The translations under genes and the position numbers were made by a program. The notes beneath the pieces are model-generated. The model was given only the letters and a program-made list of their open reading frames with translations. It had not been told where the DNA came from and did not search any database. Below are positions 18,335 through 27,556 of a stretch of 64,000 nucleotides of DNA, piece by piece. Position 1 is the first letter of the stretch. Every line of letters starts with the position of its first letter. Source of the DNA: CAVYHJ01 sp963768165 [NCBI: uncultured bacterium] (GTDB taxonomy: Bacteria; UBP4; UBA4092); the NCBI GenBank assembly GCA_963768165.1, contig CAVYHJ010000002.1, positions 248,001 to 312,000 on the forward strand. Direction: 5' to 3'.

Positions 18335-19171
18335 CTATTTTGTTTTGCTCCTTAGAATATTAGCAATATCGTCATGGTTATTGACCCTTGCATATTCCAA
18401 GGCTGTTGAACTTTCATTATCCTTAACATTCACATCCGCCCCTTTATTCAAGAGTATTACAACGATGTCTTTATATCCCTTGGCGGAGGTGACCATCAGA
18501 GCAGTTTCCCCATCCTCTGCCTGGGCGTTGACATTCGCTCCTTTGTCGAGTAACAAAGATACACATTCTTTTTGGCCATTTACAGAAGCCAATATGAGTA
18601 CCGGTGTTCCGGCGGTATCTTTGGTGTTGGGGTCAACTCCGCTATCCAATAAACCTTTTAATGCTACCGTATCATTAGACAGTACGGTGGAAACAATATC
18701 CTTCGTAGTACCACCAGCTTCAGTGGTACAATCAGAAAGAAGTTGATTGAGCCTGTCAACTTGGTCTGTCAGGTTAGTTACCTCCTTTTGTAGGTTTTTA
18801 TTTTTCAAATAAAAAAATGTCCCGCCTGATATAGCTGCTATGAAAAGGATAACCAAAATTCCCGCAACCCAGACCAAGGAGTTGGATTTCTTAGTCTGTG
18901 TAATCGGGGAGGGAGTGATTATTGGTGGAACATACTCGAGTGGCTTTTTCTGTACTGGCGGTGGGGTCGGAGGAGGAGTCACTACTGTTGGTCGAACAAT
19001 TTCTGGCGGTGGAACACTCGGTGGTTTACTTTGTTGAACTGGCATTTCTGAAACGAGCGGTGGGGCGACAGATTCCTTTACGACTTTTGTTCCGCACTTA
19101 TTGCAAAACCCTGCGTCGGGAAGAAGTTGTTTCCCGCATTTTCTACAAAAAATTATATCATTTACTCCCAT
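18335..19171 (-). CDS. Zinc-ribbon, single-pass membrane, ankyrin-repeat protein
   Basis: A 278-residue protein and the first gene of the zinc-ribbon/kelch cluster. N-terminal zinc ribbon (FCRKCG...FCNKCG, residues 8-26), a long proline-rich linker (about 35-90), one membrane segment (about 98-123), a short coiled coil (about 125-145), then three ankyrin repeats (about 165-275, KGANVNAQAEDGETAL; KGADVNVKDNES). The layout puts the zinc ribbon and the ankyrin domain on opposite sides of the membrane. Function is unknown; the ribbon matches that of the protein at 9183. AGAAGGGAG precedes the ATG. Confidence 0.75.
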   Translation of the reverse strand: MGVNDIIFCRKCGKQLLPDAGFCNKCGTKVVKESVAPPLVSEMPVQQSKPPSVPPPEIVRPTVVTPPPTPPPVQKKPLEYVPPIITPSPITQTKKSNSLVWVAGILVILFIAAISGGTFFYLKNKNLQKEVTNLTDQVDRLNQLLSDCTTEAGGTTKDIVSTVLSNDTVALKGLLDSGVDPNTKDTAGTPVLILASVNGQKECVSLLLDKGANVNAQAEDGETALMVTSAKGYKDIVVILLNKGADVNVKDNESSTALEYARVNNHDDIANILRSKTK

Positions 19172-19773
19172 ACTTCTACTCCCTTCTAATCGGTTGGATG
19201 AATTTGACTAAGGATTTAGTGGCATTAATATAATCCCCTTGAATCCAAAAGTCAACTGATCGACTTCGTTTTCCCTTATTTCATTCAGGTCTATTTCCAT
19301 TGATTTTAAAGTTTATTGGTTTAGCATCGGCAGTATAGTAGGCAAAGGCAATGCCAATTATATTTAAGAAGAATAATTCACCTATAAGAAAAAAGGTAAT
19401 TTTTAGGTACAATAAGTGATTAGAGAGGTTTTTATTTTCTCGTCTCCACATTCTTACATTGTTATTCGAGGTCTCTGTTCGTACCTTTTGGAACATATAG
19501 ATGACGGTATGGGTAGTCAGGATGAGAGAAAATATCATTTGGTAGACAAAGCATATTATGGGATAGATTATCTCCGTATTGTCTCCGCTTTAACTCCGCT
19601 TTGTCTCCGTTGGACAAACGCTTACTAAACATGAGGTGTTTTGTCTACTAAAAGAGTTCTTTTTCGGGGTATTTTTGGAAACAAAAAGACAGGTGTACTA
19701 AAAGGTACAGTGGAATGGTTGCTTTCTCCACAGTATTTTCGCTATAGCCCAAGGTACAGAAATTTAACCCCAG
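19172..19773. other. Intergenic region of about 600 bp
   Basis: This separates the zinc-ribbon cluster from the ABC exporter. A minus-strand frame of 85 codons (19281-19538) exists but shows no recognisable domain or ribosome site, and I do not call it. Near 19568-19610 are runs of CTCCGT/TTGTCTCC, part of which (19590-19608) recurs at 4843-4861. No promoter is confidently seen. Confidence 0.5.
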
Positions 19774-21507
19774 TTATCTTTCTCTTTTCTCCAACCGGTT
19801 TATACCCAAGTGAATAGGGAAAAGAATTGCAATAAAATTTAGAACTAATCCGGTGATAAGCGGAAATAGGATGGACCACATGGGAATGAAAGATACATTT
19901 GCACCGTTTAGGAAATAGGGGATCATGGGTTGTGCCGCAAGAAATATGGTTGCCATGATGTAAAACAAACTTAATACTACGGTAAGGACGGAACCGGTTC
20001 CCGCGGAAAGTTGCATGGGATTTTCCACGTTGAATGTGGGGAACATGGCACCCAATCCCATGGCAATAGACGTTAACGCGACGCTCATCAGAATGACACA
20101 GGCCAGCGAGATGATTCCCACTAAGGGGTCGATTTGCAAAAGATAATTGGCCAATAAGATGAGTCCCCCGCCCACTGCCAGCATGGTGATGAGCGCCAGT
20201 AAATATTTGACCCAAAACAGTGTGGTTAAGCGGATGGGAGCACTGCGAATCACCCAGATAATCCGCCCTTCCAGACTAATCATGGTGAAGACAAAACGCA
20301 TAGCTAGATTCGCCAGAACGAATCCTACAAGGGCGAGATTAAATAGACCCAGAAGACTTTTAATAGGCAGGTTAAACACATTTTGGTTTAATAACCCGGT
20401 ATCCCGTACGACATGCCGGGTATTGAAAAGATAAACGAACACGAGTGTCAAGAGCAGGGTGAACTGGCCCCATTGGGTTAAATCCCGCCAGAATATTTTA
20501 ATATCTTTAACGATAATGGCGCGGACAGGCGGACGGAAAATATCGAATAGTTTGTAAAAGATTTTATCGAGATGCCATCTTTTTTGGGCAGTGGTTCCTT
20601 GCACGGATTCGCAGGATTTTGTCCAGCCGGGATAATACAATTTATACGCCAATTGGCATCCGATTTGTACCACCAGCCCCGCTGTGATAATGAGCAGGAA
20701 AAAGTAGAAAAACATATCGTATAAATTTCCTTCCACGGCGGCTGTAAAGACCTGGGTAATCCAGTAACTCGGTAGGTAGGGATTGGTGGTTAACTGTAAA
20801 TTAAAAAGATATTGATTGATGGCAGTGCTTTCCGCTTCCGGACCCAGCATTTGTTTGGCGCGCAATAACCGGAGATATAAAACCACAGCCACAAAAGATA
20901 ATCCGTAGAGTATGACGATCATGGTGCGAGCACGGTTGGCGGGGAGTAGGTACGCCAGAATCAAAGTCACTAGGATGGAAATGCCGGCAGAAACAATTAA
21001 AAACGGGATATTGCTGAGAAGGGCTATGGGATAAAAATACCAGGGGGCGTGCATGATGGAACCATAGGAAAAATAAATCGGCACGCCGAAACATACGACC
21101 GCCCAGGCACCGTAATAAAATGTTTGTATATATTTTTCTATAAAGATGGCAACTGGATTGACGGGATAGGAATGTAACAATGGTAAATCTTTCGACAAAT
21201 ACATGGTGGACAAGGCGGTAACGAGGTCACTAAAAGAGGTCATCATGAATAAAGCGAGAAATAAAAAACCGATGATCCGGTTAATTAGAATATCGCCTAC
21301 GGTCGGTATTTCATGGAAATAACGCGCTAAAAACCGGAAGAAGAAAAACCCACCGAACCAGAAAAATAGAATTAGGAAAATCATAATACTAAAAGACACC
21401 CAGTTTTCCGTATTGAACCGTTTTATCCAGTTGCGCAATATTTTGGGTCGTACACGGGCAATTTCCAGCGTATGCGCGACCAACGAATTTGCCGGGAAGG
21501 TGGACAC
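19774..21507 (-). CDS. ABC exporter membrane protein
   Basis: A 577-residue polytopic protein with roughly twelve hydrophobic segments, the membrane partner of the ATPase encoded immediately upstream. It resembles large ABC-2/putative exporter permeases. The start is GTG at 21507, one base after the ATPase stop. GAGGTG lies 7 bases ahead of it, inside the ATPase gene, so the two are translationally coupled. Substrate is unknown. The third gene of the operon is a transglutaminase-like protein (22252). Confidence 0.8.
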   Translation of the reverse strand: MSTFPANSLVAHTLEIARVRPKILRNWIKRFNTENWVSFSIMIFLILFFWFGGFFFFRFLARYFHEIPTVGDILINRIIGFLFLALFMMTSFSDLVTALSTMYLSKDLPLLHSYPVNPVAIFIEKYIQTFYYGAWAVVCFGVPIYFSYGSIMHAPWYFYPIALLSNIPFLIVSAGISILVTLILAYLLPANRARTMIVILYGLSFVAVVLYLRLLRAKQMLGPEAESTAINQYLFNLQLTTNPYLPSYWITQVFTAAVEGNLYDMFFYFFLLIITAGLVVQIGCQLAYKLYYPGWTKSCESVQGTTAQKRWHLDKIFYKLFDIFRPPVRAIIVKDIKIFWRDLTQWGQFTLLLTLVFVYLFNTRHVVRDTGLLNQNVFNLPIKSLLGLFNLALVGFVLANLAMRFVFTMISLEGRIIWVIRSAPIRLTTLFWVKYLLALITMLAVGGGLILLANYLLQIDPLVGIISLACVILMSVALTSIAMGLGAMFPTFNVENPMQLSAGTGSVLTVVLSLFYIMATIFLAAQPMIPYFLNGANVSFIPMWSILFPLITGLVLNFIAILFPIHLGINRLEKRER

Positions 21508-21508
21508 T

Positions 21509-22255
21509 TTATTTCACCTCTTCTTCTGTTAATTCCAGAAAAAGGGATTCGAGGGAAGTATTGGCGGTGACGCTGGAGTTTTGTTTGAGTTCTGCGATGG
21601 TGCCGGTAGTAATGAGTTTACTTTGATGGATAATCCCCACACGGTCACAAAGTTCTTCAGCGACACTCAAGATATGCGTGGATAAAAATATGGTGACTCC
21701 TTCGCGGCTCCTTTGTTTTAGCAAGTCTTTAACCTTTTTTGTACTTTTAGGGTCCAGCCCGACCATGGGTTCGTCAATAATCAGGACTTGGGGATCATGC
21801 AACAATGCGGCGGACATTACCAACTTCTGTTTGGTTCCGTGAGAATAACTTTCGCAAAGATTATCCAATGCTTGATGAAGGGCAAAAAAATCCGTCCAAT
21901 ATTCAATCTTTTTCTCGATGCCGGTGCCGTTGAGAGAATAAAGTCCTCCGACAAATCGCAGAAATTCCCTGCCCGTGAGTTTGTCATAGATAAACGGGTC
22001 TTCCGGGACATATCCGATTAATTTTTTGGCAGATAGGGGAGAATCCACTACATTGTACCCGCCGATAGATACCGTGCCGGAAGTCGGTCGGAGTAACCCG
22101 GTTAGGATTTTGATGGTAGTGGTTTTCCCTGCACCGTTTGGTCCGAGGAATCCAAATATTTCACCCCGCTCTATAGAAAGGTTTAGATTATCAACAGCAA
22201 CCTTGGTATCGAATTTCTTTACCAGATTTTGAATTTCAATCATAGCCAATGTCAC
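21509..22255 (-). CDS. ABC exporter ATP-binding protein
   Basis: An ATPase of up to 248 residues that powers the adjacent exporter. Motifs: Walker A GPNGAGKTTT, signature YSHGTKQKL (a variant of LSGGQ), Walker B VLIIDEP and D-loop GLDP. The GTG at 22255 overlaps the upstream stop (GTGA). An in-frame ATG at 22243 (MIEIQNLVKKFD) matches the usual start of the family equally well. Neither has a well-spaced Shine-Dalgarno sequence, so the exact start is open. It is the middle gene of a three-gene operon. Confidence 0.9.
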   Translation of the reverse strand: MTLAMIEIQNLVKKFDTKVAVDNLNLSIERGEIFGFLGPNGAGKTTTIKILTGLLRPTSGTVSIGGYNVVDSPLSAKKLIGYVPEDPFIYDKLTGREFLRFVGGLYSLNGTGIEKKIEYWTDFFALHQALDNLCESYSHGTKQKLVMSAALLHDPQVLIIDEPMVGLDPKSTKKVKDLLKQRSREGVTIFLSTHILSVAEELCDRVGIIHQSKLITTGTIAELKQNSSVTANTSLESLFLELTEEEVK

Positions 22256-23778
22256 GTCCTCGTATTTGAATTTAAAACTTCGACTTTCATTTTTCCGAGA
22301 TATTGAGTCAGGAGTAAAGCCTGATCCAAATCTCCTTCAAAAAGTTTGATATGGGTTGCATCTACTCTTGTCTGTCCAAAAGTACAATCAATGGGAATCC
22401 ATTGACCCACCCAGACCTCGTTCCATGCGTGATAAAAGAAACCGCCGTTGGCATAAACAATCCCCACATCCATTTTAGTGGGAATCCCGATAGACCTCGC
22501 CAGCCCTGCAAAAAGAGTCGAGTGGACTTTGCAATCGCCCCGCGGATCTTTTAGAATATCTTTCGCCGAAGGAATACTAATGATAAATTGTTGGCGCATA
22601 TTTTTATGCACCCAATTCGCTAATTTTTGCACCGCAACCACTCGATTGGTTCCCTGTCCGACAATTTTCATGGCTTGTTGACGGAGAGTTGAATCGTCAC
22701 TTTGTATCAGGGGCGATGGTGCAAGGTAGGGCGTGAAATCTTTTGTCTCTCCCGTCTTTCTTAGGACAGGTGCGGATAAATCTTTGGACTGAATATCCAA
22801 TGAAACATAATCTTGGGTTGTATCTTCTGAAGGAATTAATTTCTGTCTGTCATCCGCGGCTTTAAAGTTTTTCGGGAACACACCGTATAATTTTAATTTC
22901 AGTTCGGTGGTTTTGCGAGGATCGGGAATTTCGCCAACCATGTCCACGCTGGTCGCGAACAACAAATCCTGGCTGTTGTTTTGTTTGCCGACCAGTGCTG
23001 TGGCAATTTCTTTCGGTTCGTTGATAGACGAAAATGTCAGGCCGGCGATGGATGCACTTTCTTTTAACACTTCCCCTTTGGGGCTAATCCATGCGTCTTG
23101 CGTTAATCCTTTAAACCGTTCTTCCACTTTATAGGCGTCTCTTTTTGTATCGTTGATGGTCACCGGAACTTTACCCATGACTTCTAATTCAATCTCCGTA
23201 CTCCCCAAAGTTCCGGGGTCAAAAATCGGTAAACGGAATTTCGTGCCAATCGGGAATCCTTTTTTCAATAAGAATAAATTGATGGCGTCGGTTGAGTAGG
23301 GTCGTTGGGTGATGGATATGGTTTTTGAAGAAGTGCCGCCCAACCCGGTGATATCCAGCCGGAGTTTATTGCGAATGATTTTCCCTTTGACCGATGTATT
23401 CTGTCCGCTGGCGCCTAGTTTGAAATCAAATCCAATCAACAATAAATCCTTATCCAATGCGGTCACGCCCGACATTTTCACATTTTGATGAGTCCCTCCG
23501 AGGAGTATCGAGATATTGGATTCATTCTCCATTTCGTAGGTCCCGTTCATTTGTCCGCGACCTTCTTTGAGCGTATAGTGCGCGTTGCCAACTTTTTGGT
23601 CGTTTAAATAGACCCCACGCCATTCTTCCCGCATGATAACCTGATCCGGGTTATCTACATTGATTTGGGGGTCCATTTCCAAAATCGAACGGATGGAATT
23701 CCGCTCATACAGCGAACCCATCAATACCAGCCAGATAACCGGCAAGACTAAACTCAATAGTATATTTCTAATTTTCAT
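22252..23778 (-). CDS. Transglutaminase-like (cysteine protease fold) protein
   Basis: A 508-residue protein with one N-terminal membrane anchor, a long beta-rich region and a C-terminal transglutaminase-like core. The predicted triad is Cys416 (RGDCKVHS), His450 (FYHAWNEV) and Asp464 (IDCTFG). A paralogue at 44334 has the same triad spacing (34 and 14 residues). I place the start at 23778 (MKIRNILLSLVLP). An upstream in-frame ATG at 23826 would add 16 residues encoded by a palindromic repeat and is probably not native. It heads an operon with an ABC exporter, suggesting an extracytoplasmic role, perhaps in peptide processing (inference). Confidence 0.8.
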   Translation of the reverse strand: MKIRNILLSLVLPVIWLVLMGSLYERNSIRSILEMDPQINVDNPDQVIMREEWRGVYLNDQKVGNAHYTLKEGRGQMNGTYEMENESNISILLGGTHQNVKMSGVTALDKDLLLIGFDFKLGASGQNTSVKGKIIRNKLRLDITGLGGTSSKTISITQRPYSTDAINLFLLKKGFPIGTKFRLPIFDPGTLGSTEIELEVMGKVPVTINDTKRDAYKVEERFKGLTQDAWISPKGEVLKESASIAGLTFSSINEPKEIATALVGKQNNSQDLLFATSVDMVGEIPDPRKTTELKLKLYGVFPKNFKAADDRQKLIPSEDTTQDYVSLDIQSKDLSAPVLRKTGETKDFTPYLAPSPLIQSDDSTLRQQAMKIVGQGTNRVVAVQKLANWVHKNMRQQFIISIPSAKDILKDPRGDCKVHSTLFAGLARSIGIPTKMDVGIVYANGGFFYHAWNEVWVGQWIPIDCTFGQTRVDATHIKLFEGDLDQALLLTQYLGKMKVEVLNSNTRT

Positions 23779-23789
23779 AAGTTTTAGCT

Positions 23790-23822
23790 GCGTCGGGAAT
23801 GAGTTCTTTTCTTTCCCGACGC
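23790..23822. repeat. Palindromic repeat, copy 1 (33 bp)
   Basis: An inverted repeat with arms GCGTCGGGAA and TTCCCGACGC. A second copy of the same 33-bp element, differing only in the loop, lies in frame inside the GT9 gene at 32265-32297. Here it sits just before the transglutaminase gene and, read through, would encode GVGKEKNSFPTQ. Confidence 0.8.
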
Positions 23823-23861
23823 CCATCTCCGCATGTTAAACGTTAAACCCCAAACTTTAAA

Positions 23862-25085
23862 CTATTCTTCTAGAATGGAAGGGAATTGTATAATCACCGT
23901 GTCTCCCTTTTTCAACTCCGTGCACTCCGCCGGAATTTCGATAAACACATTCGCCTTGACCAACGAACTCATGACTCCCGACCCTTGTGAACCTGTGGTA
24001 CGCACGTGATAAATTCCGTTTTCATCTTTCTGGGCAATCCCGCGATAAAACGCCAATCTCCCCGCTTGCCTCTTGATAGGCTCTTCCAAAATCGCTTTCG
24101 CCGTGGGTCGTTCTAAATCTTTTTTCCCCTGCATTTTCCATAAAGCCGGTCGGACAAATTGTTCGAATGTTACTAAACACGATACCGGAAATCCCGGTAA
24201 TCCGATGACCGGTACCCCCTGAATAAATCCGAATGCCAACGGTTTCCCCGGCTGTACCGCAATCCGCCATAATTTAATATCGCCCATTTTTGAGAATACT
24301 TTTTTAGTAATATCGAAATCTCCTACCGATACTCCGCCAATGGTCAAAATCATTTCCGCTCCGGAATCAATGCAATCTCGTATTCGATTCTCCAAGTCTT
24401 CCTCATTATCTTTAACAATTTTTGACAGAATAAGTTTCCCGTTGCATCGCACAACCGCCGCCGCGACCGCGTACTGGTTCCCGTTTCGCACCTTGCCTGG
24501 CTCCAAATCATCTTCGATATTGAGAATCTCATCGCCGGTGGGAATAATGGCAACCCGTGGTTTCCTTCCGGCTTTCACTCTTGAAAATCCCATGGCTCCG
24601 AGTATTTCCACTTCTCCGGGACGCAAGGTTTTTCCTTCTTCCATCACCAATTCCCCTTTTTTTACATCCTCACCCGCAGGTCGAATATTTTCCTGTATAG
24701 TGACAGATTTTTTGATAACAACTTTGGAACCGTTTTGCTCCGTGATTTCCTGCATCACCACTGCATCTGCACCTTGGGGAATCGATGCTCCCGTAAAAAT
24801 CCGTGCCGCATGCCCTTTAGTAATTGCTTGCGTAGAAACCTTGCCCGCGGGTAACGTTTCTACAATCTCCAAGATCACCGGATCCGATTCACTTGCCGAC
24901 TCCACATCTTCCGCTATCACTGCGTATCCGTCCATCGCCGATAGAGCAAATGGCGGTAAATCGTGCGGGGCATATATGTTTTCTCGTAGCACCCTATTCA
25001 CAGCCTCTACTAGATTGACGTTTTCATAGGGCAAAAGGTTTATTTGAGATAAAATTTGTTGATAGGCTTCTTTAAATGGCAACAT
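23862..25085 (-). CDS. moeA: Molybdopterin molybdenumtransferase MoeA
   Basis: A 407-residue cytoplasmic enzyme that inserts molybdate into adenylylated molybdopterin, the last common step of molybdenum cofactor synthesis. Typical elements: an N-terminal SAMDGYA motif, PRVAIIPTGDEI, the MoCF-binding GGVSVGDFD segment and a C-terminal beta domain. I choose the ATG at 25085 because GGGAG lies 5 bases ahead; a GTG at 25091 is in frame but too close to it. mogA lies upstream on the same strand, separated by a palindromic repeat region. Confidence 0.95.
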   Translation of the reverse strand: MLPFKEAYQQILSQINLLPYENVNLVEAVNRVLRENIYAPHDLPPFALSAMDGYAVIAEDVESASESDPVILEIVETLPAGKVSTQAITKGHAARIFTGASIPQGADAVVMQEITEQNGSKVVIKKSVTIQENIRPAGEDVKKGELVMEEGKTLRPGEVEILGAMGFSRVKAGRKPRVAIIPTGDEILNIEDDLEPGKVRNGNQYAVAAAVVRCNGKLILSKIVKDNEEDLENRIRDCIDSGAEMILTIGGVSVGDFDITKKVFSKMGDIKLWRIAVQPGKPLAFGFIQGVPVIGLPGFPVSCLVTFEQFVRPALWKMQGKKDLERPTAKAILEEPIKRQAGRLAFYRGIAQKDENGIYHVRTTGSQGSGVMSSLVKANVFIEIPAECTELKKGDTVIIQFPSILEE

Positions 25086-25096
25086 CTTCACTCCCT

Positions 25097-25171
25097 GTCA
25101 TTCCCGCTCTTCTGTTTTGTCATTCCCGCTTTTCTATTCTGTCATTCCCGCGAAAGCGGGAATCCAATCTT
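25097..25171. repeat. Triple GTCATTCCCGC repeat with hairpin
   Basis: Three copies of GTCATTCCCGC occur within 75 bp between moeA and mogA. The last forms a hairpin (ATTCCCGC-GAAA-GCGGGAAT). The form is typical of dispersed intergenic palindromes. Immediately beside it, 25192-25222 has an 8-base-period repeat of the type AACTAGGA. Confidence 0.75.
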
Positions 25172-25221
25172 TGTAATGGTTAAATCTTTTTAACTAGAAA
25201 CTAGGAACTTGAAACTAGGAA

Positions 25222-25713
25222 CTATTTTATTGCGCATTCTTCCGTATTTCCTTTGAGCTTTGCCAACCCATGCGGAAGTACCGGTAAAATAAATTCCAAA
25301 TTTTCTTTCACTCCCCGCGGACTTCCGGGGAGATTCACAATCAAACTCTGTCCCCTGATTCCACAGACCGCGCGCGATAATAGGGCTGTGGCAATTTTCT
25401 TCATGCTCTCCGCACGCATATATTCTGCCAATCCTGGCACCTCCCGCTCGATTACTGCTTTTGTGGCTTCCGGTGTAATATCCCTGGGAGAGAACCCTGT
25501 TCCGCCGGTCGTTAATATCAAATCGCAATGATACTTATCCGCCATGCGTTTCAATTGGGTTTTAATCTTATCCAATTCATCCGGCACAATATGCTGTTGT
25601 TTCACTGTCCAACCCTGTTTCTCCACCAATTCCCGTGCCACCGCGCCGCTCAAATCCTCCCGCTCGCCTTTATATCCTTTATCGCTGATGGTTAAAATGC
25701 CGACAGTAAACAT
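25222..25713 (-). CDS. mogA: Molybdopterin adenylyltransferase, MogA/MoaB type
   Basis: A 163-residue cytoplasmic protein predicted to adenylylate molybdopterin before MoeA acts. Diagnostic motifs are VGILTISDKG, the TTGGTGFSPRD loop and the DITPEAT segment. Length is normal. MogA and MoaB cannot be separated by eye, so the symbol is the nearest guess. It belongs with moeA and moaC in a partial molybdenum-cofactor locus; moaA, moaD and moaE are not in the window. Confidence 0.9.
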   Translation of the reverse strand: MFTVGILTISDKGYKGEREDLSGAVARELVEKQGWTVKQQHIVPDELDKIKTQLKRMADKYHCDLILTTGGTGFSPRDITPEATKAVIEREVPGLAEYMRAESMKKIATALLSRAVCGIRGQSLIVNLPGSPRGVKENLEFILPVLPHGLAKLKGNTEECAIK

Positions 25714-25775
25714 ATCTATCTTATTCTACCCTACCTGATTCCCAAACAGAAAACCTTTTGGGTTACAATAATATT

Positions 25776-26039
25776 ATGCCTGAGAATAACCCCATCACGG
25801 AACGCGACCGGTTGAGAGAAAAAGGTAAATTGATTTACAACATGTGTCCCGACCCCGAAAATTGGTCCTGTGTCCTCGCGTTTCTGGATAAACATATTGC
25901 GGAGAGAACAATCGTTGTCAAAGACTTTCTCCAATTCCTCCAATCCGAAATCCAACAACTGGAAAAGAAAAACCAACACCCTCGCTTAGAGCAAACGAAA
26001 AATCTATTGAATATAGTGAAAGAGAAATTAAAGAAATAA
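25776..26039 (+). CDS. Small hypothetical protein
   Basis: An 87-residue hydrophilic, helical protein I do not recognise. ATG at 25776; an upstream TTG at 25758 is in frame. It lacks a signal peptide or membrane segment and has a charged, coiled-coil-like C-terminal half (about 45-87). It is read divergently from mogA with about 60 bp between the starts, in a region where all other genes are on the minus strand. A CHSE-type repeat follows it at 26050. Confidence 0.55.
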   Translation: MPENNPITERDRLREKGKLIYNMCPDPENWSCVLAFLDKHIAERTIVVKDFLQFLQSEIQQLEKKNQHPRLEQTKNLLNIVKEKLKK

Positions 26040-26049
26040 AATCAAACCT

Positions 26050-26091
26050 GTCATTCTGAGGGAGTGCTTTTTACGACCGAAGAATCTCTCG
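26050..26091. repeat. GTCATTCTGAG-type palindromic repeat
   Basis: Starts GTCATTCTGAG and ends CGAAGAATCTCTCG, like the copies at 30440 and 44359. It is a dispersed intergenic element of the kind whose translation reads CHSE-R-S-E. It lies between the small hypothetical gene and the convergent TPR gene. Confidence 0.7.
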
Positions 26092-26111
26092 TTACTGCAT
26101 GGAAGTCTTGG

Positions 26112-27113
26112 TTAACCTAATCTGGAATCGCATTCTTTCAGAAGTTCCAAGACCTTATCTTTGTGCGCCGAGGTTATGCTCATGACTTCAATACAATATT
26201 CCTTTACTTCTTTTACCACTCCCTTTTTCAAGAGTTTTCTCGCCAGTATTAACGGAAACCCGTAATACATGATATACCTATCTTCTTTAACCTCGGCCGA
26301 CTTTCTCAAACAATACTTGGCTAACTCAATGTCATTTTCCTTCAATACGATATATCCCAGCCATTCATACGCCAACATTGTATTTTTGTAAATGCCGAAG
26401 GCGTATTCTTTATCGAAGTCTATAGCTTTCTGAAAATGTTCTTTCGCTTCCTTTATTTTGTTCATAAAAAGATAAGTAAGACCAATGTCAAAGAGCATCA
26501 TGCTCTTATCAACGGTCGAAACATTTTGAAATGCCTGTTCATAACAGTCCATGGCTTTAGGATAATCTAAAGCACAAAAGTATAATGTTCCTAAAGCATA
26601 TAGACAATTATATTTGTCGGAACGTTTGGTAAAAAGAGATAAAGCTTTCTGTAAATGTTCTTCTGCTTTTTTAAATGAGGAATAATCAACTTTTTTGATA
26701 TTTTCAGTAGCGGTATCAACTCTTGTCCAATCTAAATAGTCTTTAGTTTCATGGATTGGTGGGACAGCCATTTCCCCGTATAGATGACCAAGATTGTAAT
26801 AAATGCCTACGCTTTCTGGGTATTCTTGCAGTGAATTTTCCATAATTTGTATAAGTTCAATACCATAGGATGGATTGTTAGAAAATGCCATACGGTTGGG
26901 AAAAAGAATTAGGCTATTCCAAGGTGTATTTCGGATACATTGAATAAACTCTTTTTGCAATTCATTCCAGTTTTGAGTGACAAAATAGTGCCGGACGAGC
27001 AAATACCTGTAGAAATCCCAATCAGGATTTTTTTGTAATATATCTTTTATATTACTTACTTGCTTATCTGTAAGTGGTAGGCGGTCAGGTCTGGGTTCTT
27101 CACTTGTGCTCAT
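26112..27113 (-). CDS. TPR-repeat protein
   Basis: A 333-residue cytoplasmic protein built largely of tetratricopeptide repeats (clear copies around 105-135, 150-185, 195-225 and 230-265, with motifs such as LYALGTLYFCALDYPKAMDCY). No signal peptide. The start overlaps the 3' end of moaC by 14 bp, with GGGAAG just ahead of the ATG, so it is co-expressed with moaC. Such proteins mediate protein contacts; the partner is unknown. Confidence 0.8.
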   Translation of the reverse strand: MSTSEEPRPDRLPLTDKQVSNIKDILQKNPDWDFYRYLLVRHYFVTQNWNELQKEFIQCIRNTPWNSLILFPNRMAFSNNPSYGIELIQIMENSLQEYPESVGIYYNLGHLYGEMAVPPIHETKDYLDWTRVDTATENIKKVDYSSFKKAEEHLQKALSLFTKRSDKYNCLYALGTLYFCALDYPKAMDCYEQAFQNVSTVDKSMMLFDIGLTYLFMNKIKEAKEHFQKAIDFDKEYAFGIYKNTMLAYEWLGYIVLKENDIELAKYCLRKSAEVKEDRYIMYYGFPLILARKLLKKGVVKEVKEYCIEVMSITSAHKDKVLELLKECDSRLG

Positions 27114-27543
27114 ACTTCCCGCTCTTCCCGCCGGTTTTTTTGACCAGTCGGAGATTGGAAATTACGATATCCTTTTGCACGGATTTGCACATATCGTAAA
27201 TGGTGAGCGCGGCGATGGAGCAGGCAGTGAGGGCTTCCATTTCCACTCCCGTTTTCGCATCAATGGTAACGGCGGATGTAATTTCCAAAATACTTTTGGA
27301 TTTCCGGATTGCGATTTGAACATCCACAGATGTCAAATTAAGTGGATGGCATAGGGGCAAGAGGTCAGCGGTTTTTTTAGCCGCCAGGATTCCCGCCAAT
27401 TTCGCGGCAGTCAGCACATCACCCTTGGGCAACGTCCCCGACAGGATTTTCTTGAGGGTGGATTTGGAAACATGCACTTCGCATTTCGCCACCGCTTCCC
27501 GGTACGTCGTCTCCTTTTCCCCTACATTGATCATTTTAATCAT
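27100..27543 (-). CDS. moaC: Cyclic pyranopterin monophosphate synthase MoaC
   Basis: A 147-residue enzyme that makes cyclic pyranopterin monophosphate from the MoaA product in molybdenum cofactor synthesis. Family motifs: KGDVLTAAKLAGILAAKKT, LLPLCHPLNLT, the GVEMEALTACSIAALTIYDMCK segment and the LVKKTGGKSG end. Start at ATG 27543, with AAGG 5 bases ahead; a GTG at 27549 is also in frame. The N-terminus is somewhat shorter than usual but the active-site regions are complete. Confidence 0.95.
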   Translation of the reverse strand: MIKMINVGEKETTYREAVAKCEVHVSKSTLKKILSGTLPKGDVLTAAKLAGILAAKKTADLLPLCHPLNLTSVDVQIAIRKSKSILEITSAVTIDAKTGVEMEALTACSIAALTIYDMCKSVQKDIVISNLRLVKKTGGKSGKYEHK

Positions 27544-27556
27544 AAGCACCTTCTTT

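Noticed and set aside
19281-19538. 85-codon minus-strand frame with hydrophobic segments
   Set aside because: No ribosome site, no recognisable family and composition like the flanking non-coding DNA.
25190-25528. 112-codon frame overlapping mogA
   Set aside because: It is in a different frame of the same strand as mogA, which has clear family motifs; a shadow.
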